Positions 7,525-15,438 of a DNA stretch of 25,974 bases are shown in pieces. The notes below the pieces were generated by a model. The model was not told the origin of the DNA. It searched no databases and saw nothing but the letters and a program-made list of their open reading frames with translations. The stretch comes from Palsa-461 sp036844945 (GTDB lineage: Bacteria; Actinomycetota; Acidimicrobiia; Acidimicrobiales; RAAP-2), in NCBI GenBank assembly GCA_036844945.1, contig DAIUEV010000034.1, positions 1 to 25,974 of the forward strand, read 5' to 3'. A program made the position numbers and the translations under genes. Position 1 is the stretch's first letter. Every line of letters starts with the position of its first letter.

Positions 7525-8010
7525 ATGGCAGAGCAACCGGCCACGCGCGACTCGCCCGACGAGTCCGCGATGAAGCTGGCGATCGAGGAGGCCCGCCGGG
7601 CCCCCGGCCACGGGGACGTGCCGGTCGGCGCCGTCGCGCTGGTCGCAGGGACGGTGGTCGCGGCACGGCACAACGAGCGGGAGGAACGCAGGGATCCGAC
7701 CGCCCATGCCGAGATGCTCGTACTGCGCGACGTCGCCGGCTCCCGCGGGGACTGGCGGCTCGAGGACGTCACGCTGGTCGTGACCCTCGAGCCATGCCCG
7801 ATGTGCGCGGGGGCGATGGTGAACGCGCGGCTGGGGCGGCTCGTCTACGGTGCCGCCGATCCCAAGGCCGGCGCGGTGGGGTCGCTCTACAACGTGCTCT
7901 CGGACCCTCGGCTCAACCACGAGGTGCCCTTCGTCGCCGGTGTCCTCGCGCAGGAGTGTGGCGAGATCCTGAGGTCGTTCTTCGCGAGCCGGCGCAGTCC
8001 CGCGCCCTGA
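7525..8010 (+). CDS. tadA: tRNA adenosine(34) deaminase TadA
   Basis: Deaminates A34 to inosine in tRNA-Arg(ACG). The 161-residue protein has the zinc-dependent deaminase motifs: HAE (His61, catalytic Glu63) and PCPMC (Cys91, Cys94), plus the family segments GDVPVGAV, the AMVNARLGRLVYGA run and the DPKAGAVGSLYN loop. The ATG at 7525 is preceded by GGAGGGAGG about ten bases upstream. A second in-frame ATG (residue 16) lies just before the first helix and is an alternative start. The gene sits between two tRNA-Ser genes on the same strand and could be partly transcribed from the upstream tRNA promoter. Confidence 0.96.
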   Translation: MAEQPATRDSPDESAMKLAIEEARRAPGHGDVPVGAVALVAGTVVAARHNEREERRDPTAHAEMLVLRDVAGSRGDWRLEDVTLVVTLEPCPMCAGAMVNARLGRLVYGAADPKAGAVGSLYNVLSDPRLNHEVPFVAGVLAQECGEILRSFFASRRSPAP

Positions 8011-8072
8011 TCGAGACGCCCCGACACACCGCGCGCGACGACCCCCACTCGGGGACGGTTCGTCGGCCCCGG

Positions 8073-8078
8073 TAGGAT
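8073..8078 (+). promoter_or_regulatory. Candidate -10 box of tRNA-Ser(CGA)
   Basis: TAGGAT ends seven bases before the mature 5' end of the tRNA, so the transcript would start almost at the mature end. The hexamer is identical to those before the thiolase and the 7301 gene. Confidence 0.5.
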
Positions 8079-8085
8079 TCGATCC

Positions 8086-8172
8086 GGAGGGATGCGAGAG
8101 TGGCCGAATCGGACGGTCTCGAAAACCGTTGTGCCCGTTAGGGCACCGTGGGTTCGAATCCCACTCCCTCCG
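8086..8172 (+). tRNA. tRNA-Ser, anticodon CGA
   Basis: An 87-base class II tRNA. The acceptor pair is GGAGGGA/TCCCTCC with discriminator G. The anticodon stem ACGGT/ACCGT encloses CTCGAAA with anticodon CGA (reads UCG, a frequent codon in this GC-rich DNA). The long variable arm pairs GTGCCC with GGGCAC, and the T arm is GTGGG-TTCGAAT-CCCAC. CCA is not encoded. Confidence 0.97.
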
Positions 8173-8179
8173 CTGGTGT

Positions 8180-8196
8180 CAAGATCCTCGATCTTG
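8180..8196 (+). terminator. Hairpin after tRNA-Ser(CGA)
   Basis: CAAGATC, three bases, GATCTTG: a perfect 7-bp inverted repeat eight bases after the tRNA. There is no T-run, so it could stop transcription or only mark the 3' trailer. Confidence 0.4.
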
Positions 8197-8313
8197 GAAC
8201 TCACGACCACTTGGTAGCGCAAGCTGAACAGCACGCACATCGGGCCGCGAGCGCGATCGTGGGTCCGCGTTCGACTCGTGATGTCGGACGGGCGACCGGT
8301 CGATAGACGCGGA

Positions 8314-8319
8314 TACCCT
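8314..8319 (+). promoter_or_regulatory. Candidate -10 box of the arylamine N-acetyltransferase gene
   Basis: TACCCT ends seven bases before the ATG at 8327, and no Shine-Dalgarno is present. The geometry predicts a transcript starting at the ATG itself. Confidence 0.45.
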
Positions 8320-8326
8320 GCGCCCC

Positions 8327-9130
8327 ATGCCACTTGCCGACCTGGGCGCCTACTTGGCGAGGATCGGTGTGGAGGGCCCGGCGCCGCTCGCGCGGATCCA
8401 CCGGGCGCACGCCACCACGATCCCCTTCGAGAACTTCGACCCGCTGACGGGCCGGCCAAACTCCCTCGAGCTCAGCCGGCTCGAGGAGAAGATGGTGGCG
8501 CACCGCCGCGGCGGCTACTGCTTCGAGCACAACCTCCTCCTGAAGGCCGCGCTCGAGTCCCTCGGGGTGAAGCAGGTGGAGCCGATGCTGGCGCGGGTCC
8601 GCATGAGCCCGGACGCGGACCGGGGACCCCTCGCCCACCTCCTCCTCCGGGTCGTTGAGGACGAGAGGGTGTGGCTGGCCGACGTCGGGTTCGGTGGTGG
8701 CGGCCTTCTCGATCCGATCCCTTTCGAAGTCGGGCCCGAGACCGACCAGGAGGGCTGGCGCTACCGGCTTCGCGAGGACGGGTCCGAGCTCGTGCTGCAG
8801 GTCTTCCAGGACGGGGACTGGCGCGACTGCTACGGGTTCGTGCCCGAGCCCGTCCCCTTCGTCGACATCGAGGTGGGCAACTGGTTCACGTCGACCCACC
8901 CGGCCTCGCCGTTCGTCGCGCAGGTGTTCGCGGGTGCCCGCCGGGTCGACCGGTGCGTGTCGTTGTTCGCCAGTGACAAGGCGTCGCTCATCGAGCGGGA
9001 GGTCGGCGGCCCCTCGGTCGTGACCGAGGTCGACCTCGACGAGGTGCCCGCGATCCTGTCGGAGCGCTTCGGGCTGCCGGGGGTCAGCCGCGCCGACGGG
9101 CGCTTCTCGATCGCCGAGCCCGACGGCTGA
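8327..9130 (+). CDS. Arylamine N-acetyltransferase
   Basis: Transfers acetyl groups from acetyl-CoA to arylamines, arylhydroxylamines or hydrazines. At 267 residues it has the normal bacterial NAT length, and the catalytic triad is intact: Cys65 in RRGGYCFEHN, His104 in PLAHLLLRV, and Asp119 in WLADVGFG. The conserved HATTIPFENFDPL region is also present at 28-40. The physiological substrate is unknown; in mycobacteria NAT lies with cholesterol-degradation genes, which is not the case here. The ATG at 8327 is supported by its leaderless-type promoter box and by the position of the first helix. It converges on the membrane methyltransferase-like gene with nine bases between the stops. Confidence 0.95.
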   Translation: MPLADLGAYLARIGVEGPAPLARIHRAHATTIPFENFDPLTGRPNSLELSRLEEKMVAHRRGGYCFEHNLLLKAALESLGVKQVEPMLARVRMSPDADRGPLAHLLLRVVEDERVWLADVGFGGGGLLDPIPFEVGPETDQEGWRYRLREDGSELVLQVFQDGDWRDCYGFVPEPVPFVDIEVGNWFTSTHPASPFVAQVFAGARRVDRCVSLFASDKASLIEREVGGPSVVTEVDLDEVPAILSERFGLPGVSRADGRFSIAEPDG

Positions 9131-9139
9131 GCGGCACCC

Positions 9140-9745
9140 TCACCAGACGCCGGGCACCAGCCGTTTGCGGGTCGCCGCGAAGGAGTCGTAGTCGGCCCCC
9201 AGGCCCTCGCGCAGCATCTGCTCCTCGATCCCGATCCGCCGCACCGTCGCCGCCACGTAGGGCACGGTGAGGATGAAGAGCGACAGCCAGTTGGCCAACG
9301 CCACCGCCGCGCCGAGGCTGGCGAGGAGCATGCCGCTGTAGGAAGGGTGGCGCACCACCCGGTAGGGGCCGCGGTCGACGACCCGCTGGCCGGTGCGCAC
9401 GGTGAGCTGGAAGGTGAAGAACCGCCCGAGGGTGTGCACGCTCCACTGTCGCAACGCCATCCCCAGCCACATGAGGGTGACCCCGGTCACGATGTAGGCC
9501 CGCCCCGATCCGGGCATCGCGAGCGAGCTCACCCGGAAGGCCACCTCGAAGCCGATCACGGCCGTGAGGAGGAACACCCCGCCGAGCGAGGCCCTCGTGC
9601 GGTCGGACACCACCCGGTCGCCGTGGGGCTGGCGGGCCGAGTTGGACAGCTCGAGTACGACGCGCACGGCGACGGCGCTCCAGAAGAGCGCCGACCACAG
9701 CGCCTCGGTCCGGATGAAGTGCACCGCCCACACGAGGATCAGCAT
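9140..9745 (-). CDS. Isoprenylcysteine carboxyl methyltransferase (ICMT)-like membrane protein
   Basis: A 201-residue integral membrane protein with about five hydrophobic segments. The ICMT/phospholipid-methyltransferase signature lies in the C-terminal half: VVDRGPYRVVRHPSYSG followed by a hydrophobic helix and EEQMLREGLGADYDSFAATRKRLVPGVW, where RHP and the E..L sequence shape the S-adenosylmethionine pocket in relatives. Bacterial members methylate small molecules or lipids, and this substrate is unknown. The ATG at 9745 is preferred because AGGGA lies seven bases upstream; a TTG at 9763 would add six residues. Confidence 0.85.
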   Translation of the reverse strand: MLILVWAVHFIRTEALWSALFWSAVAVRVVLELSNSARQPHGDRVVSDRTRASLGGVFLLTAVIGFEVAFRVSSLAMPGSGRAYIVTGVTLMWLGMALRQWSVHTLGRFFTFQLTVRTGQRVVDRGPYRVVRHPSYSGMLLASLGAAVALANWLSLFILTVPYVAATVRRIGIEEQMLREGLGADYDSFAATRKRLVPGVW

Positions 9746-9955
9746 GCCAAAGTCCCTGGACAACGGGCAGGTGGGGCTACAAAAGGGCGAAACATGCGAC
9801 GAGTCGCCGTACGACGTTTTCAGGACCGGTGGTACCCTTGACGCGCACCGCGTGGGCTTGCCGGCGCCTCTGTGGGGAGGGGCGATGGCCGGAGCCCGAC
9901 CTGTCGGGGAGCTCGCGGAGGTCGAGAGTGGTCGGCCCGTCGAGAGGAGTTTGAG

Positions 9956-10222
9956 ATGGCACCTTCGCGTTCAACCGTGGGCAAACTCCAGCGCGACCAG
10001 GCCAAGCGGGCCAAGGCCAAGGCCAAGCAGGAGGACCGGCAGGCCCGGCGCTCCGAGCGCGCCGAGGCCGACCCCGAGCCCGAGCCGCGGGTCGAAGAGG
10101 ACCAAGGAAAGCTGTTGGAGGAGTTCGCCCGGCTGCACGAGGACCTCGAGGAGGGGCGGATCTCGCTCGACGACTTCGAGGTGCGCCAGGCCGACCTGAG
10201 GGAGCGCCTGCGGGTCGACTGA
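9956..10222 (+). CDS. Small charged protein with SHOCT-like C-terminus
   Basis: An 88-residue protein in two parts. The N-terminal half is very basic (KLQRDQAKRAKAKAKQ), probably helical, and could bind nucleic acid. After an acidic Asp/Glu/Pro linker, the C-terminal LLEEFARLHEDLEEGRIS-LDDFEVRQADLRERL has the pattern of the short C-terminal (SHOCT) domain: two short helices joined by a G-x-I-S turn. Function is unknown. The frame is open back to about 9872, but the ATG at 9956 follows GAGAGGAG at the right distance. It converges on the hydrolase gene, and the two stop codons share one hairpin. Confidence 0.7.
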   Translation: MAPSRSTVGKLQRDQAKRAKAKAKQEDRQARRSERAEADPEPEPRVEEDQGKLLEEFARLHEDLEEGRISLDDFEVRQADLRERLRVD

Positions 10223-10235
10223 CCCTGGAGGGTCA
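10220..10235. terminator. Bidirectional hairpin spanning two convergent stop codons
   Basis: TGACCC-TGGA-GGGTCA. The first TGA is the stop of the plus-strand gene (10220-10222), and the complement of the final TCA (10233-10235) is the stop of the minus-strand hydrolase gene. A 6-bp stem with a 4-base loop can form in either transcript. No T-run follows. Confidence 0.5.
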
Positions 10236-11168
10236 CGCCTCCTTCGGGCGGTCCCGGTTCTCCAGCCACCGCTTCAGCCCGGCGGCGTTCGAGTGGACCC
10301 CGTTCATGACCTCGAACTTCTCGCGGTGCTCGCCGATCTGCGCGTCCGAGGGGGTGAACCGGCGGGCCAGCGCGTCGGCGATCTCCTCGCCGTTGCGGTA
10401 GGCGATCTCGGCGGTCTCCGCCCACTGGCGCAGCATCCCCTCGGCCTCGGCCAGCACATCGTCGGGCTCGGGCACCAGCCCGTAGTGCGCGAGCGCCAGC
10501 GCGCTCGGCCGCCGGTCGGCGAACCGGTGCAACGAGTGCAGCGCCTGGTCGAGGTCGAAGTCCGGCGGCGGGGTCGACGGGCGCAGGACGCCGACGTCAG
10601 GGAGCCGGACGCCCACCGCATCGCCCACGAAGAGGATCCCGCTGTCGGAGTCGTGCAGCCCGACATGGTGCTTGGCGTGGCCGGGTGAATCGACGGCGGT
10701 GAGTGACCGGCCCGGCGCGACCGGGATCTCCTCGCCGTCGGCGAGCACGTGGATCCGCCCCTCGGGGGTCGGGTCGAGCCTTCCGTAGAGGGAATCGAGC
10801 AGCGGCCCGTAGACCTGGGCGGCCGACGCGACCAGTCGGCTCGGGTCGGCGAGGTGGCGGGCCCCCTTCTCGTGCACGTAGACGGTGGCGTTGGGGAAGG
10901 CCCGGGCCACGTCGCCGACCCCGCCGGCGTGGTCGAGGTGGATGTGGGTCACCGCCACCCCGGCCAGGTCCTCGGGTCCGAGGCCGAGGCCGGCCAGCGC
11001 GTCGAGCACCACCGCCACCGACGACTGGCTCCCGGTCTCCACGAGGACGGGGTCCGGCCCCTCGATCAGGTAGCCGGCGGTCACCCGCTGCCAACCTCCG
11101 AGGAGGGTGTCGATCTCGATGACGCCCGGCGCGATCGAGCGTGGCACCGCCGCCGGTCCCTCGCTCAT
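10233..11168 (-). CDS. Metallo-beta-lactamase-fold hydrolase
   Basis: A 311-residue MBL-fold enzyme. HIHLDH at 75-80 supplies the two-metal HxHxDH motif, SPGHAKHHVGLH the next histidine, and ILFVGDAVGV the bridging aspartate; a late histidine follows in ALAHYGLVP. The C-terminal third is helical and may cap the active site. The fold covers lactonases, thioesterases, glyoxalase II and others, so the substrate is not fixed by motif. The ATG at 11168 overlaps the TGA of the upstream dehydrogenase gene in ATGA. Its place after a glucose-1-dehydrogenase-like gene makes a sugar-lactonase role a reasonable guess, not an established one. Confidence 0.87.
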   Translation of the reverse strand: MSEGPAAVPRSIAPGVIEIDTLLGGWQRVTAGYLIEGPDPVLVETGSQSSVAVVLDALAGLGLGPEDLAGVAVTHIHLDHAGGVGDVARAFPNATVYVHEKGARHLADPSRLVASAAQVYGPLLDSLYGRLDPTPEGRIHVLADGEEIPVAPGRSLTAVDSPGHAKHHVGLHDSDSGILFVGDAVGVRLPDVGVLRPSTPPPDFDLDQALHSLHRFADRRPSALALAHYGLVPEPDDVLAEAEGMLRQWAETAEIAYRNGEEIADALARRFTPSDAQIGEHREKFEVMNGVHSNAAGLKRWLENRDRPKEA

Positions 11169-12214
11169 CCCGGGGCCACCTCCACCACCACCTTCACGTC
11201 GTCGGGGGCGCGGTCGAGGGCCTTCGACCAGTCCTTCAGCGGCACCCGCCGGGTGATCAGCCGCCGCAGCCACGACCGGTCCGCCTTGGCCAGGGCCTCG
11301 GCGCCGGCCTCGTAGTGCCGGCGGTTGGCGTTCACCGAGCCGACCACCGACTCGTTCTCGAGCACCATCGTCCGGTTGAGGGTGCCCGCGTCGACACCCA
11401 GCGACCGGCCACCCGAGGAGACACCGGTGAGGCAGACCACCCCGCCCGGACCGATGTGCTCGATCGCGTCGAAGACGAGCGAGCCGACCCCGGTGCACTC
11501 GATGATCGCGTCGGGCGACGGGCAGGCGTCCTCGATCGAGCCGGTGTGGTACTGGCCGCCGAGCGCCCGCACGAGGTCGGGCTTCAGCCCGGTCTCCATC
11601 TGGTCGATCACGTGCACCTCGAGGCCGCGCTGGACGCCGAGCAGCGCGGCCAGGAGCCCGACCGGACCCGCACCGGTCACGATCGCGGTCTTCGGCTCCC
11701 AGTGGGCCCGGTTGCCGATCCGGTCGACCTGCTCCCAGGCCTTGGCCACCACGCTCGTCGGCTCGAGGAGCACCCCGAGGTCGCCGAGGTCCGGGTCCAC
11801 CTTCACCAGGAACTCGGCAGTGATGCGGTAGCGCTCGGACAGGTAGCCGTCGTGGGCTTTGATGCCGCGTTCGGTGTACTGCCCGTTCCGGCAGAAGTCC
11901 CACTCGCCGACGGCACAGTTGGAACAGGGCACCGGGTCGGGTCGCCGCACGATCCCGACCACCAGGTCCCCCTTCGCGACCGGCGCCCCGGCGGGCGCCT
12001 CGAGGACGCGCCCAAGCGACTCGTGCCCGAGCACCAGCCGCTCCCGTCCCGGGGGCGCCCATCCGTAGGCGCCCGACAGGATCTCGGCGTCGGTCCCGCA
12101 GATCCCGATCCCGATCGTCTCGACCAGGACCTCGCCGTCGGACTCGGGCGGCTCGTCGACCTCGGAGAGCTCGGCGGTCCCGGACTTGAGCGGCACGACG
12201 GTCAGGGCCTTCAT
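11165..12214 (-). CDS. Glucose 1-dehydrogenase-like zinc-dependent dehydrogenase
   Basis: A 349-residue medium-chain alcohol dehydrogenase. Catalytic zinc ligands are visible: Cys39 (GICGTD), His64-Glu65 (LGHESLGRV) and Glu151 (LLEPTSVV). The Rossmann motif is GAGPVG (181-186). The segments AYGWAPPGRERLVLGHESLG and VVGIVRRPDPVPCSNCAVGEWDFC closely resemble the archaeal and bacterial glucose 1-dehydrogenases of the non-phosphorylated Entner-Doudoroff route, which oxidise glucose to gluconolactone with NAD(P). The structural zinc lobe shows only three cysteines (97, 100, 108). The ATG at 12214 overlaps the stop of the GH15 gene in ATGA and has GAGGAGGAAG just upstream. Activity on galactose or other sugars is possible. 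Confidence 0.87.
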   Translation of the reverse strand: MKALTVVPLKSGTAELSEVDEPPESDGEVLVETIGIGICGTDAEILSGAYGWAPPGRERLVLGHESLGRVLEAPAGAPVAKGDLVVGIVRRPDPVPCSNCAVGEWDFCRNGQYTERGIKAHDGYLSERYRITAEFLVKVDPDLGDLGVLLEPTSVVAKAWEQVDRIGNRAHWEPKTAIVTGAGPVGLLAALLGVQRGLEVHVIDQMETGLKPDLVRALGGQYHTGSIEDACPSPDAIIECTGVGSLVFDAIEHIGPGGVVCLTGVSSGGRSLGVDAGTLNRTMVLENESVVGSVNANRRHYEAGAEALAKADRSWLRRLITRRVPLKDWSKALDRAPDDVKVVVEVAPG

Positions 12215-14211
12215 TGCTTCCTCCTCGGTCGGCGCGGGGCGGAGCCCTCGCGCTTCGGGGCGGTGCCCCTCGAGCGGATGTGCAGTCGCTGTCCGTGCGG
12301 GCGACCCTCGTCGGCCGCGATCCGTCCCGGGCCCCACATCCGCCAGGGCTGGCGGGTGGCCTTGCCCATCGTGACGAGAGGCGCCCCGAGCGCGGCCACC
12401 GTGGAGACGTGGGGGCCCTCCGCATCCGCAGCGGGGGCGAAGTCCTGGCCGTTCAGCCGACACGCGGTGTTGACCAGCGAGACGTGGGAGAAGGCCTGCG
12501 GGAAGTTGCCCACCTGCCGCTTCAGCACGGCGTCGTACTCCTCGGAAAGCAGCCCGAGATCGTTGCGCAGGCCGAGCAGGCGGTCGAACAGCGCGTTGGC
12601 GTCGTCGACCCGACCGATCATGTGGAGGCAGTCGGCCAGCCAGAACGAGCAGGCGAGGAACGCACCCTCCCGACCGGTGAGGCCGTCGACCGCGCCGTCG
12701 TCGGTCGTGCGATAGCGCAGCACGAACCCGTCCTGCAGGAGCTCGCGCTCGATGGCCTCGACGGTGGAGACGATCCGCTCGTCGGTCGCCGGGAGGAAGC
12801 CGACGAGGGGGATCATGAGCAGGCTGGCATCGAGCGCGTCGGCCCCGTAGTACTGGGTGAACGCCTGCTTGTCGGTGTTGAACCCCTTCTCGCACACCTC
12901 GGTGTGGATCTCGTCGCGCAGCTCCCGCCACCGATCGAGCGGTCCCTCGAGCGACGGCCACGCCTCGAGCGTCCGCACGGCGCGGTCGACCGCCACCCAG
13001 GCCATGACCTTCGAGTGGGTGAAGTGCCGGCGCGGACCCCGCACCTCCCAGATGCCGTCGTCGGGCTCCTTCCAGCCGGCTTCCACGAACTCGACCATGC
13101 CGCGCTGGAGGTCCCACATCGGCCGGCTGGTCACGCCGTCGAACTGGCAGGCGGTGAACAGCGCGTCCATGACCTCGCCGTAGACGTCCAGCTGGTACTG
13201 GCCCGACGCAGCATTCCCGATCCGCACCGGCACGGAGTTCTCGTAGCCGGCCAGCCAGTCGACCTCCCACTCGTCGAGCCGACGCTCGCCCGAGGCGCCG
13301 TACATGATCTGCAGCTTGGAGACGTCGCCCGAGGCGGCCCGCAGCAGCCAGTCCCGCCAGGCCATCGCCTCCTCGTGGTACCCGCCCCGCATGAGCGACT
13401 CGAGGGTGAGGGTGGCGTCGCGCAGCCAGCAGTACCGGTAGTCCCAGTTGCGGTTGCCGCCGATGGCCTCGGGGAGGGAGGTCGTCGGCGCCGCGACGAT
13501 CCCGCCGGTCGGCTCGTAGGTGAGGGCCTTCAGCGTGATGAGCGAGCGGAGCACGGCCTCGGCGTGGTCCCCCTCGTACGAGCAGCCCGCCGACCAGGCG
13601 GACCACCACGCCGCGGTGGCCTCGACCGAGTACCACGGGTCGACCGGCCGGGGCGGCAGCTCGTGGGAGAGGTACCAGGTGAACACGAAGGGGACGTGCT
13701 GGCCCTCTCCGAGCGAGAACTCCGACACGGTCCGCATGTCCTCGCCCCGGGTCTCCGCCAGCGTCCACAGGGCCACCGAGTCGGGCCCGGCCGTCCCGGT
13801 GAGCAGGTTCTCGCAGCGGGTCACCCACGGGAGCACCTGGCCGTATCCGAAGCGGATGCACAGGTCCATCCGCATGTCGACGTGGCCCTTGATGCACTCG
13901 GCGATGCGCACCACCTGGGGATGGGCCTCCCGGATGGGCATGCAGTCGGTGAGCCGGACCACTCCGCTCCGGGTCGTGAACTCGGTCTCGAGGACGAGCG
14001 TCCCGTCGCGGTAGCGGCGGGTCGACTTGGCCCTGCCGTCGACCGGGGCGATCCGCCAGAACCCGTTCGACTCGTCGCCGAGCAGCTTGGCGAAGCAGGC
14101 GTCGGAGGCGAAGTGGGGGAGGCAGAGCCAGTCGATCGACCCGTCCCGACCGACCAGCGCGGTCGTGTGCAGGTCGCCGATCACGGCATAGTCCTCGATC
14201 GGCAGGCCCAC
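12211..14211 (-). CDS. GH15 family glycosidase (trehalase / glucoamylase-like)
   Basis: A 666-residue GH15 enzyme. The N-terminal domain begins with the family opening (PIEDYAVIGDLHTTALVGRDGSIDWLCLP). The (alpha/alpha)6 barrel carries NWDYRYCWLRDAT (255-267) and DDGIWEVRG with candidate catalytic acid Glu389. LLSEEYD follows with candidate base Glu557 or Glu558, then GNFPQAFSHVSLVN (568-581). This architecture matches mycobacterial trehalase and bacterial alpha-glucan hydrolases, so either trehalose or an alpha-glucan may be the substrate; both release glucose. No signal peptide is seen, so it is cytoplasmic. A very basic C-terminal tail (APRRPRRKQ) ends the protein. The GTG at 14211 is used because the nearby ATG at 14221 is out of frame. 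The next gene overlaps it by four bases. Confidence 0.9.
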   Translation of the reverse strand: MGLPIEDYAVIGDLHTTALVGRDGSIDWLCLPHFASDACFAKLLGDESNGFWRIAPVDGRAKSTRRYRDGTLVLETEFTTRSGVVRLTDCMPIREAHPQVVRIAECIKGHVDMRMDLCIRFGYGQVLPWVTRCENLLTGTAGPDSVALWTLAETRGEDMRTVSEFSLGEGQHVPFVFTWYLSHELPPRPVDPWYSVEATAAWWSAWSAGCSYEGDHAEAVLRSLITLKALTYEPTGGIVAAPTTSLPEAIGGNRNWDYRYCWLRDATLTLESLMRGGYHEEAMAWRDWLLRAASGDVSKLQIMYGASGERRLDEWEVDWLAGYENSVPVRIGNAASGQYQLDVYGEVMDALFTACQFDGVTSRPMWDLQRGMVEFVEAGWKEPDDGIWEVRGPRRHFTHSKVMAWVAVDRAVRTLEAWPSLEGPLDRWRELRDEIHTEVCEKGFNTDKQAFTQYYGADALDASLLMIPLVGFLPATDERIVSTVEAIERELLQDGFVLRYRTTDDGAVDGLTGREGAFLACSFWLADCLHMIGRVDDANALFDRLLGLRNDLGLLSEEYDAVLKRQVGNFPQAFSHVSLVNTACRLNGQDFAPAADAEGPHVSTVAALGAPLVTMGKATRQPWRMWGPGRIAADEGRPHGQRLHIRSRGTAPKREGSAPRRPRRKQ

Positions 14212-14219
14212 GGGCGCCC

Positions 14220-14226
14220 ATTGTTA
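14220..14226 (-). promoter_or_regulatory. Candidate -10 box of the GH15 gene
   Basis: TAACAAT on the minus strand ends eight bases before the GTG start, inside the 45-base gap after marP. It would let the three sugar genes be transcribed separately from the protease gene. Confidence 0.35.
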
Positions 14227-14256
14227 CGCGTCGTGGGCGACCCCCTGCCGCGGAGC

Positions 14257-15429
14257 TCAGTCCGGCGAGCAGCCCCCCGTCGACACCCGGGCGGTGCGGT
14301 TCTCCCCCTGGGCCACCTCGCTCAGGACCTCGGGCGAGGTGAGCGCGTAGCCCACGTCGGAGTTCGTGGTCGACCGGGAGAACACCACCCCCACCACCTC
14401 GCCGTCGCCCGCGATGAGCGGACTGCCCGAGTTCCCCGGCTCGACCACGCCGTCGACCTCGTAGACCTGCTTGGTCACGACCCCCCGGTCGTAGATGTCG
14501 CGGGTGATGGCCGTGAGGCGGGTGGCGATCCCGGCCGGGGTGACGGTCAGCGGGCCGTTCTCGGGATACCCGACGATCGCCGCCTTGAGGCCCCTCGGCG
14601 CGTCCGAGGGGTCGAAGGGGAGCGGCTTGCCCATGGGCGCGGACGTCCGCAGCAACGCGAGATCGAGTTGGGGGTCGAAGACGACGGGCGTGGCCGAGTA
14701 CAAGGAGCCGTCCACCAGGACCTGCGGTTGGGACTCGCCGGCGATGACATGCGCGTTGGTCACGATCACACCGGGCTTCACCTCGAACGCCGTGCCCTCC
14801 TGCGTGACCCCGCAGGCACCGCCGATGACCTTCACCGTCGAGGTCCGGGCGCCAGCCGCGATCGACTCCGCCTCGATCGCGGTGGGGACCGCCACTGGCG
14901 AGGACAGCTGCGGCGGGAGCTGGGCGAAGACGGGCGGCACCCCCTCTTGGCTCAGGAACGCCTGGACGTGGGCGAAAACCGACGGCACGGGCGGCATCAC
15001 CTCGTCGACCGTGCGCAGCACGTCGGACCGGGAGATGGCCGCACCGAGCCACGTGTAGCGCGACTGGGAGAGCACGCTTCCGAGCACCCAGGCCGAGAGC
15101 AGCACCGCGACCACGGCGACGGCCACGCCGAGGCCGGCGTCCAGCCCGCCGAGGTGGTGGCGCTTCAGGGCCACGTTGCTCCACCCGCCGACGATGCGCC
15201 CGCCCACCCCGAGGAGGGTCGCCGCGCTGAGCACGACCACCAGCGCCACGACCGACTTGACCGGCCCCGGGTGCAGCGAGGACACGAGGGCGATGGCAAG
15301 GAGCGTGCCGAGGACCAGCCCCAGCCAGAAGCCCCCGAAGGTGAAGACCTGGACGAGGGCCCCGAGCCGGAGGCCGTGGACCCCAGCGGCAACCACCGCG
15401 ACCAGAAGCAACAGGTCGACCCAGTCCAC
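14257..15429 (-). CDS. MarP-like membrane serine protease (CvpA-type membrane domain plus trypsin-like domain)
   Basis: A 390-residue protein. Residues 1-130 hold four hydrophobic segments of the colicin-V-production (CvpA) type, starting DWVDLLLLVAVVAAGVHGLR. A linker leads to a chymotrypsin-fold protease outside the membrane with His227 (VTNAHVIAG), Asp256 (PQLDLALL) and Ser334 (EPGNSGSPL). Length, order and triad spacing closely match Mycobacterium tuberculosis MarP (His235/Asp264/Ser343), which preserves internal pH in acid by activating a cell-wall hydrolase. Cysteines near 206 (GGACGVTQEG) and at the C-terminus (GGCSPD) may form a disulfide. The GTG at 15429 is preceded by TACCCT nine bases upstream. 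The frame is open upstream into the divergent gene, but that part is a shadow. The trypsin-like fold is certain; the acid role is by analogy. Confidence 0.92.
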   Translation of the reverse strand: MDWVDLLLLVAVVAAGVHGLRLGALVQVFTFGGFWLGLVLGTLLAIALVSSLHPGPVKSVVALVVVLSAATLLGVGGRIVGGWSNVALKRHHLGGLDAGLGVAVAVVAVLLSAWVLGSVLSQSRYTWLGAAISRSDVLRTVDEVMPPVPSVFAHVQAFLSQEGVPPVFAQLPPQLSSPVAVPTAIEAESIAAGARTSTVKVIGGACGVTQEGTAFEVKPGVIVTNAHVIAGESQPQVLVDGSLYSATPVVFDPQLDLALLRTSAPMGKPLPFDPSDAPRGLKAAIVGYPENGPLTVTPAGIATRLTAITRDIYDRGVVTKQVYEVDGVVEPGNSGSPLIAGDGEVVGVVFSRSTTNSDVGYALTSPEVLSEVAQGENRTARVSTGGCSPD

Positions 15430-15438
15430 TGCGTCACC

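Noticed and set aside
14211..14221. ATG at 14221 as the GH15 start
   Set aside because: It is out of frame with the GH15 domain by one base; the GTG at 14211 gives the family N-terminus.
11165..15184. A 1339-residue open frame on the minus strand running through the dehydrogenase, GH15 and part of the marP gene
   Set aside because: Only its last 349 residues (the dehydrogenase) are a real protein. The rest is Arg/Gly/Pro-rich shadow of GH15 and marP, both of which have intact catalytic motifs in their own frames.
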